This document shows positions 43,354 through 53,919 of a DNA stretch of 64,000 nucleotides, piece by piece. Made by a program: the position numbers and the translations under genes. The notes under the pieces were generated by a model that saw only the letters and a program-made list of their open reading frames with translations, did not search any database and was not told the DNA's origin. Origin of the DNA: Streptomyces hygroscopicus subsp. hygroscopicus (GTDB lineage Bacteria; Actinomycetota; Actinomycetes; Streptomycetales; Streptomycetaceae); NCBI RefSeq assembly GCF_030269125.1, contig NZ_BSSM01000018.1:110407-174406 (forward strand), given 5' to 3'. How positions within the stretch are numbered: position 1 is the first letter of the stretch; every line of letters begins with the position of its first letter.

Positions 43354-43887
43354 ATGAACAAGGTCATGAGCCGCACCCCTCTCCCCCGCCCCCGCCACCG
43401 CCCCCCGACCCGCCACGACACCCGCCGCCCCTCCTCGGCCCCGCGCCGCGCGGCCGCCGACAGCCGCACGGCCGCCCGTACGGCGGCCCCGCAGCCGTGC
43501 TCGACGAGGGCCTCCGGACCGGCCCAGCCGCCCCGCACGGCCCCGCAGGCACCCGCCGGGCCCCCTCGCCCCACCGACCTCTTCGCGGACCGTCTGCTGG
43601 CCGTCCTCAGCGGTCAGCGCCCGGTGCACTGGATGCTCCGCCACACGGCGGGCCGCGCCTACGACGACCTGGCCCGCCTCGCCGCACGCGCCCCCCTGCG
43701 CACGCGGGGTGCCCGCCCGGTCGTCCGCGACATCGGCTACTACGTCGCGCGCGAGGGCGCGCTGGAGGTCTTCGCCCGCATCGCCGCGGGCAGCCGGCTC
43801 CGCGCCCTCGCCTTCCGCCTGGAACTCGGCGCCGACCTGCGCTGGCGCTGCACGGCCGTGGAAACGGGCCCCCGCGCGGCGCCCTAG
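43354..43887 (+). CDS. Rv3235-family (DUF6459-like) protein
   Basis: 177 residues. The N-terminal 80 are Pro/Arg/Ala-rich and probably disordered. The C-terminal domain (about 85-175: ADRLLAVLSGQRPVHWMLRHTAGRAYDDLARL and ALAFRLELGADLRWRCTAVE) matches my memory of the Rv3235 family found near secA in actinobacteria. Function is unknown. ATG 43354 has GGGGA 7 nt upstream. It is convergent with secA, the same neighbourhood as in mycobacteria, which supports the identification. Confidence 0.75.
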   Translation: MNKVMSRTPLPRPRHRPPTRHDTRRPSSAPRRAAADSRTAARTAAPQPCSTRASGPAQPPRTAPQAPAGPPRPTDLFADRLLAVLSGQRPVHWMLRHTAGRAYDDLARLAARAPLRTRGARPVVRDIGYYVAREGALEVFARIAAGSRLRALAFRLELGADLRWRCTAVETGPRAAP

Positions 43888-44002
43888 TAGCCGGGCCGGC
43901 CGGGCCGCCTGTGGCCGGTCGGGGGCGGGCCACCCTGCGGCCGATCCGCGGTGATGCGGCCCAGGGGGCGCCTCGGCGCGGGACACTCAGGACGGGGCAA
44001 CG

Positions 44003-44034
44003 CAAAGGGCCGGGTCCCCGAAGGAACCCGGCCC
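44003..44034 (-). terminator. terminator after secA
   Basis: Stem GGGCCGGGT (44007-44015) with ACCCGGCCC (44026-44034), 10-nt loop, lying 16 bp beyond the secA stop. On the minus strand it is followed by TTTGCG. Confidence 0.7.
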
Positions 44035-44049
44035 CTCACGGAGTCGGCG

Positions 44050-46866
<2,817 letters not shown>

Positions 46867-47119
46867 GGGGGCTGGTCTCCTTGCCGGTCGGGCCTGGGAC
46901 GGTCGGTTTTCCATGTGACGTACTGAGCAACGGCCATCGTATGCGAGGACCCCGCCGCGCCGGGAGGGCCTGGCGCCCCGGCCGCTGCTTCACAGGAACA
47001 ACGGACCGGGTATCCGGATAGTGCCGCATCGGCGCAGGGATTTGTGCGAAATGTGATCGCGTGCTCACGGATCGCGGAAATCGATGGCCCCCGCGGGGCG
47101 GCGGGAGCAAAATCGCCCG

Positions 47120-47692
47120 ATGGAACCCGTCACGCTCACCACCGGCCGTCTCCGTCTGCGCGCCGTCGGACCGGCCGACACCGAGGCCGTGTACGAGGCC
47201 GCCCAGGACGCCGACATCCAGCGCTGGACCACGATCCCCTCCCCGTACCTGCCCGAGCACGCCCGCGGCTTCACGCACGAGATGGTCCCGGACGGCTGGG
47301 CGGACGGCTCGATGTTCACCTGGGGGATCTTCCTTGCCGGCGGGGAGCTGGCGGGCATGCTCAGCCTCTCGATGCGCGGACCGGCCGCGGCGGAGGTCGG
47401 TTTCTGGGCCGCCAAGGAGCACCGCGGCCGCGGCTACGTCACCGAGGCCGCGCTCACCGCGTGCCGCTGGATCTTCACCGACCTGGGCGTGGACCGTGTC
47501 GAGTGGCGTGCCGAGGTCGGCAACCACGGCTCGCGCGGGGTCGCCGAACGCGCCGGCTTCACCCTGGAGGGCACCCTGCGCTCCGCCATCGACAACAAGG
47601 GGGTACGGCGGGACTGCTGGATCGCCTCCCTGCTCCCCTCGGACCTCGGCCTGCCCTCCACCGCCCCGTATCTGCCGGACCCCGGGCGGTGA
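47120..47692 (+). CDS. GNAT acetyltransferase (RimJ/RimL-like)
   Basis: 190 residues. Typical GNAT fold with the acetyl-CoA-binding loop EHRGRGYVTEAALTA and the downstream VGNHGSRGVAERAGFTLEG strand-helix unit seen in RimJ/RimL and ribosomal N-acetyltransferases. It transfers acetyl from acetyl-CoA to an amine; the substrate is unknown. ATG 47120 follows an AAAATC hexamer and GGGAG is 14 nt upstream, so initiation signals are weak. The next gene starts 46 bp downstream on the same strand. Confidence 0.88.
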   Translation: MEPVTLTTGRLRLRAVGPADTEAVYEAAQDADIQRWTTIPSPYLPEHARGFTHEMVPDGWADGSMFTWGIFLAGGELAGMLSLSMRGPAAAEVGFWAAKEHRGRGYVTEAALTACRWIFTDLGVDRVEWRAEVGNHGSRGVAERAGFTLEGTLRSAIDNKGVRRDCWIASLLPSDLGLPSTAPYLPDPGR

Positions 47693-47738
47693 CCCCGCCC
47701 GGCACGGGTTGTCAGTGCCACCCTCTATCGTCCGAGGC

Positions 47739-48914
47739 ATGACGACCCTGCCGCGCCCGACCACCACGCTCACCGCGGACGACGCCCGCCGTATCGCCCT
47801 GCGGGCCCAGGGCCTGCTCGGCGCGCCCGACCGGCGGGCCGGCGTGCGCGGGGTGCTGCGCCACCTCGGCGCGGTCCAGCTCGACACCATCTCGGTCCTC
47901 GCCCGCTCGCACGAACTGGTGCCGTACGCCCGCCTCGGCGCGGTCGGCCGCAAGACGGTCGAGGACGCCTACTGGCGGGACACGCACGCCTTCGAGTACT
48001 GGTCGCATGCCGCCTGCATCCTGCCCGTCGAGGAGTGGCCGTACTTCGCCTTCCGCCGCCGCGCCTACCGCGACCGCCCGCACTGGAACCACCAACTCCC
48101 CGACGGCGCCTACGAACAGGTCGTCAAGCAACTGCGCGCCGAGGGCCCGCTGACCGCGACCGAACTGGGCGGCGCGAAGCGGACCAGCGAGTGGTGGGAC
48201 TGGTCCGGCACCAAGGTCGCGGTCGAACGGGCCCTGATGTACGGCGAGGTGGTGTGCGTCGAACGCCGCGGCTGGAAGCGGGTGTACGACCTCGCCGAGC
48301 GCGCCGTCCCCGCGTCCCTGCTGCACGACGAGCTGGACGACGCAGAGTGCCTGCGCCGCCTGGTCCGGCTGGCCGGCGAGTCCCTGGGCGTGGGCACCCG
48401 CGCGGACATCGCCGACTACCACCGGCTCAGGGGCGATCAGGTGGACGCGGTGATCGCGGACTCGGGCCTGGTGCCGGTCGAGGTCGAGGGCTGGGGCCGG
48501 CCGGCCTGGGCGGACCCCGCGGCCCTGGCGACCCCACCGCGCGGCCGCCACCGCACCACCCTGCTGTCGCCGTTCGACTCCCTGGTCTGGGAACGGGCGC
48601 GCACCGAACGGATCTTCGGCTTCACCCACCGCCTGGAGGCGTACGTCCCGAAGCCCAAGCGGGTGTACGGCTACTTCGCGATGCCGGTGCTCGCGGGTGG
48701 CCGGCTGGTCGGGCGTGTCGACCCCGCCCGGGAGGGCCGCACCCTGGTGGCCCGGCAGGTCACCCTCGACGGCCCCAAGGCGGTCCCGGCGGTCGCCCAG
48801 GCCCTGTTGGAGGCCGCCACCTGGGTCGGCTGCACGAACGTCCGGGTGGAGCGTGTGGACGCCCCGGCCCTGCGCGGCCCGCTCGCCGCGGAACTCGCCC
48901 GCGCCCTCGACTAG
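47739..48914 (+). CDS. AlkX/YcaQ-type winged-helix DNA glycosylase
   Basis: 391 residues of the HTH_42 (YcaQ/AlkZ) superfamily, which excises bulky alkylated bases and unhooks interstrand crosslinks. The catalytic motif is Q-L-D (residues 47-49, in GAVQLDTISVLARSHEL), the QxD variant of the YcaQ-like (AlkX) group rather than the QxQ of AlkZ. Other conserved segments are EYWSHAACILP and LLSPFDSLVWERARTERIFGF. It is not beside any antibiotic cluster, so it is likely a housekeeping crosslink-repair enzyme. ATG 47739 has no clear ribosome site; a -10-like TATCGT ends 7 nt upstream. Confidence 0.87.
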   Translation: MTTLPRPTTTLTADDARRIALRAQGLLGAPDRRAGVRGVLRHLGAVQLDTISVLARSHELVPYARLGAVGRKTVEDAYWRDTHAFEYWSHAACILPVEEWPYFAFRRRAYRDRPHWNHQLPDGAYEQVVKQLRAEGPLTATELGGAKRTSEWWDWSGTKVAVERALMYGEVVCVERRGWKRVYDLAERAVPASLLHDELDDAECLRRLVRLAGESLGVGTRADIADYHRLRGDQVDAVIADSGLVPVEVEGWGRPAWADPAALATPPRGRHRTTLLSPFDSLVWERARTERIFGFTHRLEAYVPKPKRVYGYFAMPVLAGGRLVGRVDPAREGRTLVARQVTLDGPKAVPAVAQALLEAATWVGCTNVRVERVDAPALRGPLAAELARALD

Positions 48915-48929
48915 CCCTGTGTCCGGCGG

Positions 48930-49685
48930 CTACCGGATCTCCAGGATCTTCTCCCGCATCGCGTAGACCACGGCTTCCATGCGGGAGTGCAGCTGCAGTT
49001 TCTCCAGGATGTTGCGGACGTGGTTCTTCACGGTGTTCTCGGAGATGAACAACTCCTTGGCGATGTCCCGGTTGTTCATCCCCGTGGCCACGAGTTTGAG
49101 GACTTCCAGTTCGCGGTCGGTCAGCCGGGGCGCGGGCACCAGCCGGCGCTCGTCGGTGCGCTGGATCATCGACTTGAACTCGGTGAGGAGTTTCGACGCC
49201 ATGGACGGGCTGATCTGCGACTGCCCGTCGGCGACCGCGCGGATGGCGGTCGCCACCTCGTCGGTGGAGATCTCCTTGAGCAGGTATCCGGTCGCGCCCG
49301 CCTTGATCGCGTCGTAGAGGTCGGCCTCCTCGTCGCTGATCGTCAGCATGATGATCTTCGCGCTGGGGGCCACCTCCTTGATGGAGGTGCACGCCTCGAT
49401 CCCGCCCCGCCGGGGCATCCGGACGTCCATCAGCACGATGTCCGGGAGCAGATCGGCGGCCTTGTCGACGGCCTCGGCCCCGTCGCCCGCCTCGCCAACG
49501 ACCTGGATGTCCTCCTCGGCCGCGAGCACGATCTCCAGGCCGCGCCGGAAGAGCGCGTGGTCGTCCACCACCAGGACTCTGATCGGTTCCTCGCGTGGAG
49601 AGCCCCCGCCGGGGCCCCTGCCGAGTACACCGTCGTCGGTGTCGTCGGCCTCCTCGCTCCGCATCGGTCCGAAGGTGTCCGCCAT
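48930..49685 (-). CDS. orphan NarL/LuxR-type response regulator
   Basis: 251 residues. The receiver domain (about 36-155) has the acidic pair Asp41-Asp42 and phosphoacceptor Asp87 in VLMDVRMP, then Thr (MLTIS) and Lys (LLKE). A LuxR-type helix-turn-helix (TDRELEVLKLVATGMNNRDIA) ends the protein. A 33-residue acidic/Gly extension precedes the receiver. No sensor kinase is adjacent, so the partner lies elsewhere. ATG 49685 has GGGGGAGG upstream. It is conserved between the hpf and secA regions of streptomycetes as I recall; its targets are unknown. Confidence 0.92.
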   Translation of the reverse strand: MADTFGPMRSEEADDTDDGVLGRGPGGGSPREEPIRVLVVDDHALFRRGLEIVLAAEEDIQVVGEAGDGAEAVDKAADLLPDIVLMDVRMPRRGGIEACTSIKEVAPSAKIIMLTISDEEADLYDAIKAGATGYLLKEISTDEVATAIRAVADGQSQISPSMASKLLTEFKSMIQRTDERRLVPAPRLTDRELEVLKLVATGMNNRDIAKELFISENTVKNHVRNILEKLQLHSRMEAVVYAMREKILEIR

Positions 49686-49831
49686 CGTTCCTCCCCCTGA
49701 AGGCTGTGGCCTGTGTGGTCCCGTGCCATCGCCAACCCAAGGCAGCGGCCCACCGGTTGGGCCCTTGCGTCCATGATTTCATGCCGGGACGACACCGAGG
49801 CGCCGTACGCGGCGTGAACTGGTCGCACACG

Positions 49832-49867
49832 GGTGCCCCGGGGGCGCACGCGCGCTCCAGGGGCACC
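49832..49867 (-). terminator. terminator after hpf
   Basis: 8-bp stem GGTGCCCC (49832-49839) with GGGGCACC (49860-49867) and a 20-nt loop that can itself pair. It is located 23 bp past the hpf stop. Confidence 0.5.
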
Positions 49868-49889
49868 GTCCGGCTTCGACCTCGGGTGG

Positions 49890-50582
49890 TCAGCCGCCCA
49901 GCGTGCCTCCTGCCGCTGGGGGCTGCGCCTCGGCGACCATCGGGTCCGTGCTGAGGTGGATCACGCCGTAGTCGTAGGCGTGGCGCCGGTAGACGACGCT
50001 CGGTTCCTTCGTCTCGGAGTCGACGAACAAGTAGAAATCATGGCCGACCAGTTCCATCTCGTAGAGGGCCTGGTCGAGGCTCATCGGGGAGGCGACGTGC
50101 GTCTTCTCGCGGACGACGAGGGGGCCTTCGCCCTTGACCTCGAGCGAGCCGATCTTGGTGGTCGGCACTCCGTCCGTCTCGTCCTCCCCCACCGGGAGGC
50201 CGTTTCCGTTCAGCGTCGCCGCGCCCGGCACGTGGTCGGGAACCTCTGCCGCCGAGATCCGGCGTGCGCCCCGGCGCGAGAACCGCTTGTCGTGCTGCTT
50301 GCGCAACCGCGCGTCCAACTTCTCCGCCGCCATGTCGAGCGCCGCATACGGATCGCTGGCCGCCGCCTCCGCCCGGATCACCGGGCCACGGGAGCGGAGC
50401 GTGATCTCCACCCGGTCGCAGCGGTCGGCCTGTCGAGGGTTGGGCTCCTTGGACACCTCGACGTCGAGGCTGATCACCTTGCCATCGAGCTTCTGGATCT
50501 TCTCCAGCTTCAGCTTCTCGGCCACGTGCTTGCGGAACCGCTCGGGCACCTCGGTCTTGCGGCCTTTGACGACGATGTCCAC
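49890..50582 (-). CDS. hpf: long ribosome hibernation promoting factor
   Basis: 230 residues from GTG 50582. The N-terminal ribosome-binding domain (VDIVVKGRKTEVPERFRKH to KLDARLRKQHDKRF) and the C-terminal dimerisation domain (PMSLDQALYEMELVGHDFYLFVD) are both present, so this is the long form that pairs ribosomes into 100S dimers in stationary phase. GGAG lies 7 nt before GTG 50582. A second in-frame GTG at 50681 has an even stronger GGGGGAGG ribosome site and would add 33 residues. The region between can form two hairpins. The gene may therefore have two starts or a regulated leader. Confidence 0.93.
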   Translation of the reverse strand: MDIVVKGRKTEVPERFRKHVAEKLKLEKIQKLDGKVISLDVEVSKEPNPRQADRCDRVEITLRSRGPVIRAEAAASDPYAALDMAAEKLDARLRKQHDKRFSRRGARRISAAEVPDHVPGAATLNGNGLPVGEDETDGVPTTKIGSLEVKGEGPLVVREKTHVASPMSLDQALYEMELVGHDFYLFVDSETKEPSVVYRRHAYDYGVIHLSTDPMVAEAQPPAAGGTLGG

Positions 50583-50896
50583 GCAGAACTCCGTTCCCGG
50601 ATCGCTCCGCTGCTTCGGCGGAGCATCTCCCTTTTGCACCAGGTCCGGTGAGCACCGGACCTCGGACTCGGTGACGTCCACCTCCTCCTCCCCCAGGGGC
50701 GGGATGCCCACCCCACCGGCGCGGGTGATTGCGGAAAACCCGCAGCACGGCATTCGGATATGAGAGGTGTGGCCTGCGCCTCTTTCCTCACAACCGAACA
50801 TATCTCGCCCGGACGGATGTCGTCACCCTCTACCGCGGCGTACCTCCGTCCAGATGAATTAACCCTCTCACTACCTGCAACGACGCAGGTCGGCGG
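50583..50896 (-). promoter_or_regulatory. hpf upstream region with two hairpins
   Basis: 314 bp between comF and hpf. Stem 1 is at 50604-50610 with 50618-50624; stem 2 is a tight 8-bp dyad at 50643-50650 with 50653-50660. Both lie between the strong GTG at 50681 and the conserved hpf start. Further upstream, an AT-richer stretch at about 50850-50880 (minus strand TTGCAG...TTAATT) may be the promoter, but its spacing is short. Confidence 0.45.
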
Positions 50897-51832
50897 TCAG
50901 TTCCTGCCTATTTCGAAAGAATCCGCCGGAGCGGCGATCACGGCCGCGCGCAACGGCCGCTCGAAGGCGTTCACCGCCGTCTTTTTCGCTGCACCATGCA
51001 CCCACTCGCCCTTCTCCGATCGCGCCCCGGCGCCTCGTTCCTCCCTTCCTTCCCGGGTTGCGTTCCCGTACACGGCATCTGACACCTCACTTCGTCCGTC
51101 GGAGTGCGGCACGCACGCCTCCCGCAGCGCCCTGGCCGCCTCCGCGAGGGTGGCGCCGGTGGTGACGAGGTCGTCCACGAGCACCACCCGGCCACCGGCG
51201 AGCAACCGGTCCCCGCCCCTCGCGACCTCCAGCGCACCGGCGAGGTTCGCCCGGCGCCGCCGCGCGTCCAGTCCCGCCTGGTCCGCCACGGGTCTGCGCT
51301 GGCGCAGCACCGCCGCGACCCGGGCCGGCGTCCCGGTGCGCCGCAGCTCCCCGGCCGCCGCGAGCGCCATCCGCCGTACCGGATCGTGCCCCCGCGCCCG
51401 CACGGCCCACCGGGCGGAGGGCACGGGCACGAGCACGACGGTCCCGAAGGCACCGGTCCCGGTAGCCCTGCCCGCCGGAGCCCCCGTCGGTCTTCCGGTC
51501 GACGGGGTCCCCCTCGCCGAAGCCCCGGTCCCGGCCGGATCGCCGAGGCCCGCCCGCACGGCCCCCGCCACGGCCGTACCCAGCGTTCCCGTGAGCGTCA
51601 GCGCGCCCCGCTCCTTGTGCGCGAGGAGAAGCGCGCGCACCGACCCCGCGTACGGAGCCGACGCGTACACCACCGGCAGCCCGGCGGGCTCCGGCAGCGG
51701 CCGCACCCGCCGCGGCACACCCCCGGTCAGCGCCGTCCGGCAGCGCCCGCAGAGCGTCGTACGAGGTGCTCCGCAGCCCGCGCAGTCGGTCGGCAGCACC
51801 AGGTCGGTGAGGTCCCGCCACCACCCCCGCAT
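50897..51832 (-). CDS. comF: ComF-type phosphoribosyltransferase
   Basis: 311 residues. An N-terminal four-cysteine zinc knuckle (Cys17, 20, 28, 31) precedes a type I phosphoribosyltransferase domain with the PRPP motif VVLVDDLVTTGAT. ComF proteins take part in DNA uptake in competent bacteria; in actinobacteria the role is unknown. After the PRPP domain, an unusual hydrophilic insertion of about 45 residues (SDGRSEVSD to AAKKTAVNA) separates it from the conserved terminal strand VIAAPADSFEIGRN. ATG 51832 is chosen at the conserved MRGWWRDL; GTGs just upstream are alternatives. It follows the lpqB gene on the same strand after a 254-bp gap. Confidence 0.85.
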   Translation of the reverse strand: MRGWWRDLTDLVLPTDCAGCGAPRTTLCGRCRTALTGGVPRRVRPLPEPAGLPVVYASAPYAGSVRALLLAHKERGALTLTGTLGTAVAGAVRAGLGDPAGTGASARGTPSTGRPTGAPAGRATGTGAFGTVVLVPVPSARWAVRARGHDPVRRMALAAAGELRRTGTPARVAAVLRQRRPVADQAGLDARRRRANLAGALEVARGGDRLLAGGRVVLVDDLVTTGATLAEAARALREACVPHSDGRSEVSDAVYGNATREGREERGAGARSEKGEWVHGAAKKTAVNAFERPLRAAVIAAPADSFEIGRN

Positions 51833-51872
51833 GACCACCACTGTGCCAAGGCCGGGGCGGGCCCACCACCCC

Positions 51873-51895
51873 TGTGGACAACGGCCTGTGGACAC
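51873..51895 (-). promoter_or_regulatory. two DnaA-box-like 9-mers upstream of comF
   Basis: On the minus strand TTGTCCACA (51873-51881) exactly equals the streptomycete DnaA-box consensus. GTGTCCACA (51887-51895) differs at one base. Both point the same way, 14 bp apart, about 40-60 bp upstream of the comF start. Confidence 0.55.
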
Positions 51896-52086
51896 CTCAC
51901 ACAGACCGCGGACGGGCCGCTGACCAGGCACGCCGTCCGGCCCGTTCCGGCCCGCACAGCCCGGTCAAGACCCAGGCAGGCCCGTACTCGCCCGCGCACC
52001 CGCGGCTCGCCCCCCGCTCGGCCCTGCTCGGCCCACTCGCCCGGACCGGTGACCGCCCCGGCCCCTGGCACCTCGGCGCTGACACC

Positions 52087-53919
52087 TCAGCCCGGATAGA
52101 CCGGCGCCGTCCCGTCCTTGTCCACCTTCTGCCACTGCGCCCCGGTGGGCAGCCGGACGATCCCGTCGTCCGAGTAGGCCACCAGCGGCACCCGGTCGTC
52201 CTCGGACGCGGCGATCGCCTTCACCCCGGGCAGCGCGCCGGGCGCCGGACCGTCGAGCGTGGCGCCGTCGACCTGGACGTACCGCATCTGCTGCACACCA
52301 CCCTGCTCCTGGCCGACCACCAGCAGCCTGCTGTCCCCGGCCCAGGTCATGGTGCCGACCTCCTCCAAGTCGGGCGCGGCCGAACGCAGTCCGACCACCG
52401 AGGGCGCCGCCCCGGTCCCGTCCTCGCGCTCGATCCGGCCGATCAGCAGGGACTGCTTGCCGTCCTTCTCCACGACCAGCGCGACGCGCACCCCGTCGGC
52501 GGCCACCCGGACGTCCTTGATGCGGCCGGGCAGGTCCGGGACGGTGACCTTCTCCGCCTTGGTGGTGCCGTGCTCCACGACGTACAGGGCCGCGTCCTGC
52601 CGGTCGCGGTCGGCCACCCACAGGTCGCCGCGGGCGTCCCAGCTCGGGGTGGTCAGCCGCTCGTCGGGGGTCGCGCCCCTGCTGGTGACCAGCGCGTCGC
52701 CGAGCGAGCCGTCCGAGGTCAGCGACGTGACGTGCAGCGACGCGCCGTAGTTGTCGACCGCGGCCACGCTGCGCTCGTCCCGTGAGACCGCCACCGAGCG
52801 CAGCGTCTTGTCGCCCTCGCCGAGGGCACCGGGCACCTGCACGGACCCGGTGCCGGTGCTCCCCGTCGGCATCCGCACCAGCCGGTGCCTGCCGTCGACG
52901 TAGTACAGGTATTCGGGCCGCTTCGCCGACCCGTGCCAGGCGGCGGACACCGCGCGCTCCTCGGTCAGGTCGCACAGCCGGCGGCCGCCGGTGCCCTGCA
53001 GTTCGACGGACTCCAGGGTCGGTGCCAGGTTCCGCAGCGTGAACAGCAGCTGGGTGGCCATCTCCGTGCACTTGGACGGCGCGACGCGCGACGCGCCGAG
53101 GTTCAGGGGCACCGTCAGCCGGTTCTGGTCGTCCGGCGCCAGCCCCGACACGCCCTTCTGCAGGGCCGTGCCGGTCGGGAAGCTGGAACGCACCACCGGA
53201 CCGAGCCAGTCGGACGGCCCGTCCAGCAGCGAGCGGACCATCTGCGTCATCGGGTCGACCTTGCTGCGCACGAACACCGGATCGGCGACCGCCACCGGCT
53301 CCCCGGCCGGCCCGACGGACGTACCGGAGGCGAAGTAGTACTTGTCGACGGACGTGTAGTTGCGCTGGAAGTCCGACTTGCCCATGACCACGCCGTCGGG
53401 CAGCTCGTCGATGCGCCACTGCCCGGTCTTGCCGTCCCGCGTCAGATGCACCTTCCTGCGGTAGGTGCCGGCCGCGGGCTGGTACGCCTGCTGGGCGTCG
53501 ACCGTGGCCACCCGGGTGCCGGTGAGCACACAGGTGACGCTGTTGGTCGTCTCCCGGCTGCCCGCACGGCAGTCGGTCTCGATACTCGGCCCGTTCGCGA
53601 GGACCGTGGTCGACCGCTCCGGCCGCCAGGTACGCGCGGCGTCGTTCGCCAGGTACTTGCGCGCCGTGTCGTACTCCGGGTCGTCGCTGGTCAGCGCCTC
53701 CAGGAAGCCCTGCATGATCTCGCCCGGGTTGGCGTCGTCGGCGGGCGGCATGGCGAACACCCGTACCCCGGTGTCCTGCCGGGGTGTGGATTCCACGTTC
53801 CGCAGGTCGCCGCTGTCGGGCATCGAGGCGCATCCGGCCAGCAGGACGACCCCCAAGGCGGTGTACGCCGCCGCGCGCCCGCGCCTTCGGCGGACGCCCC
53901 CCTCGCGGTCAGCGCCCAC
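52087..53919 (-). CDS. lpqB: lipoprotein LpqB, MtrAB accessory
   Basis: 610 residues. The lipobox ends LLAGC with the acylated cysteine at residue 30. The mature protein has a GerMN-like domain and a C-terminal beta-propeller-like region (WDARGDLWVADRDRQ, LPTGAQWQKV). In mycobacteria LpqB binds the external part of MtrB and tunes signalling; it is encoded with mtrAB throughout actinobacteria. GTG 53919 has GGAGG 6 nt upstream and overlaps the mtrB stop by 11 bp, so it is translationally coupled to mtrB. Confidence 0.95.
   Translation of the reverse strand: MGADREGGVRRRRGRAAAYTALGVVLLAGCASMPDSGDLRNVESTPRQDTGVRVFAMPPADDANPGEIMQGFLEALTSDDPEYDTARKYLANDAARTWRPERSTTVLANGPSIETDCRAGSRETTNSVTCVLTGTRVATVDAQQAYQPAAGTYRRKVHLTRDGKTGQWRIDELPDGVVMGKSDFQRNYTSVDKYYFASGTSVGPAGEPVAVADPVFVRSKVDPMTQMVRSLLDGPSDWLGPVVRSSFPTGTALQKGVSGLAPDDQNRLTVPLNLGASRVAPSKCTEMATQLLFTLRNLAPTLESVELQGTGGRRLCDLTEERAVSAAWHGSAKRPEYLYYVDGRHRLVRMPTGSTGTGSVQVPGALGEGDKTLRSVAVSRDERSVAAVDNYGASLHVTSLTSDGSLGDALVTSRGATPDERLTTPSWDARGDLWVADRDRQDAALYVVEHGTTKAEKVTVPDLPGRIKDVRVAADGVRVALVVEKDGKQSLLIGRIEREDGTGAAPSVVGLRSAAPDLEEVGTMTWAGDSRLLVVGQEQGGVQQMRYVQVDGATLDGPAPGALPGVKAIAASEDDRVPLVAYSDDGIVRLPTGAQWQKVDKDGTAPVYPG

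Noticed and set aside
51833..52086. Replication origin at the DnaA-like boxes
   Set aside because: Only two boxes in about 250 bp, with no dnaA/dnaN genes and no AT-rich unwinding region. Streptomyces oriC has many boxes beside dnaA.
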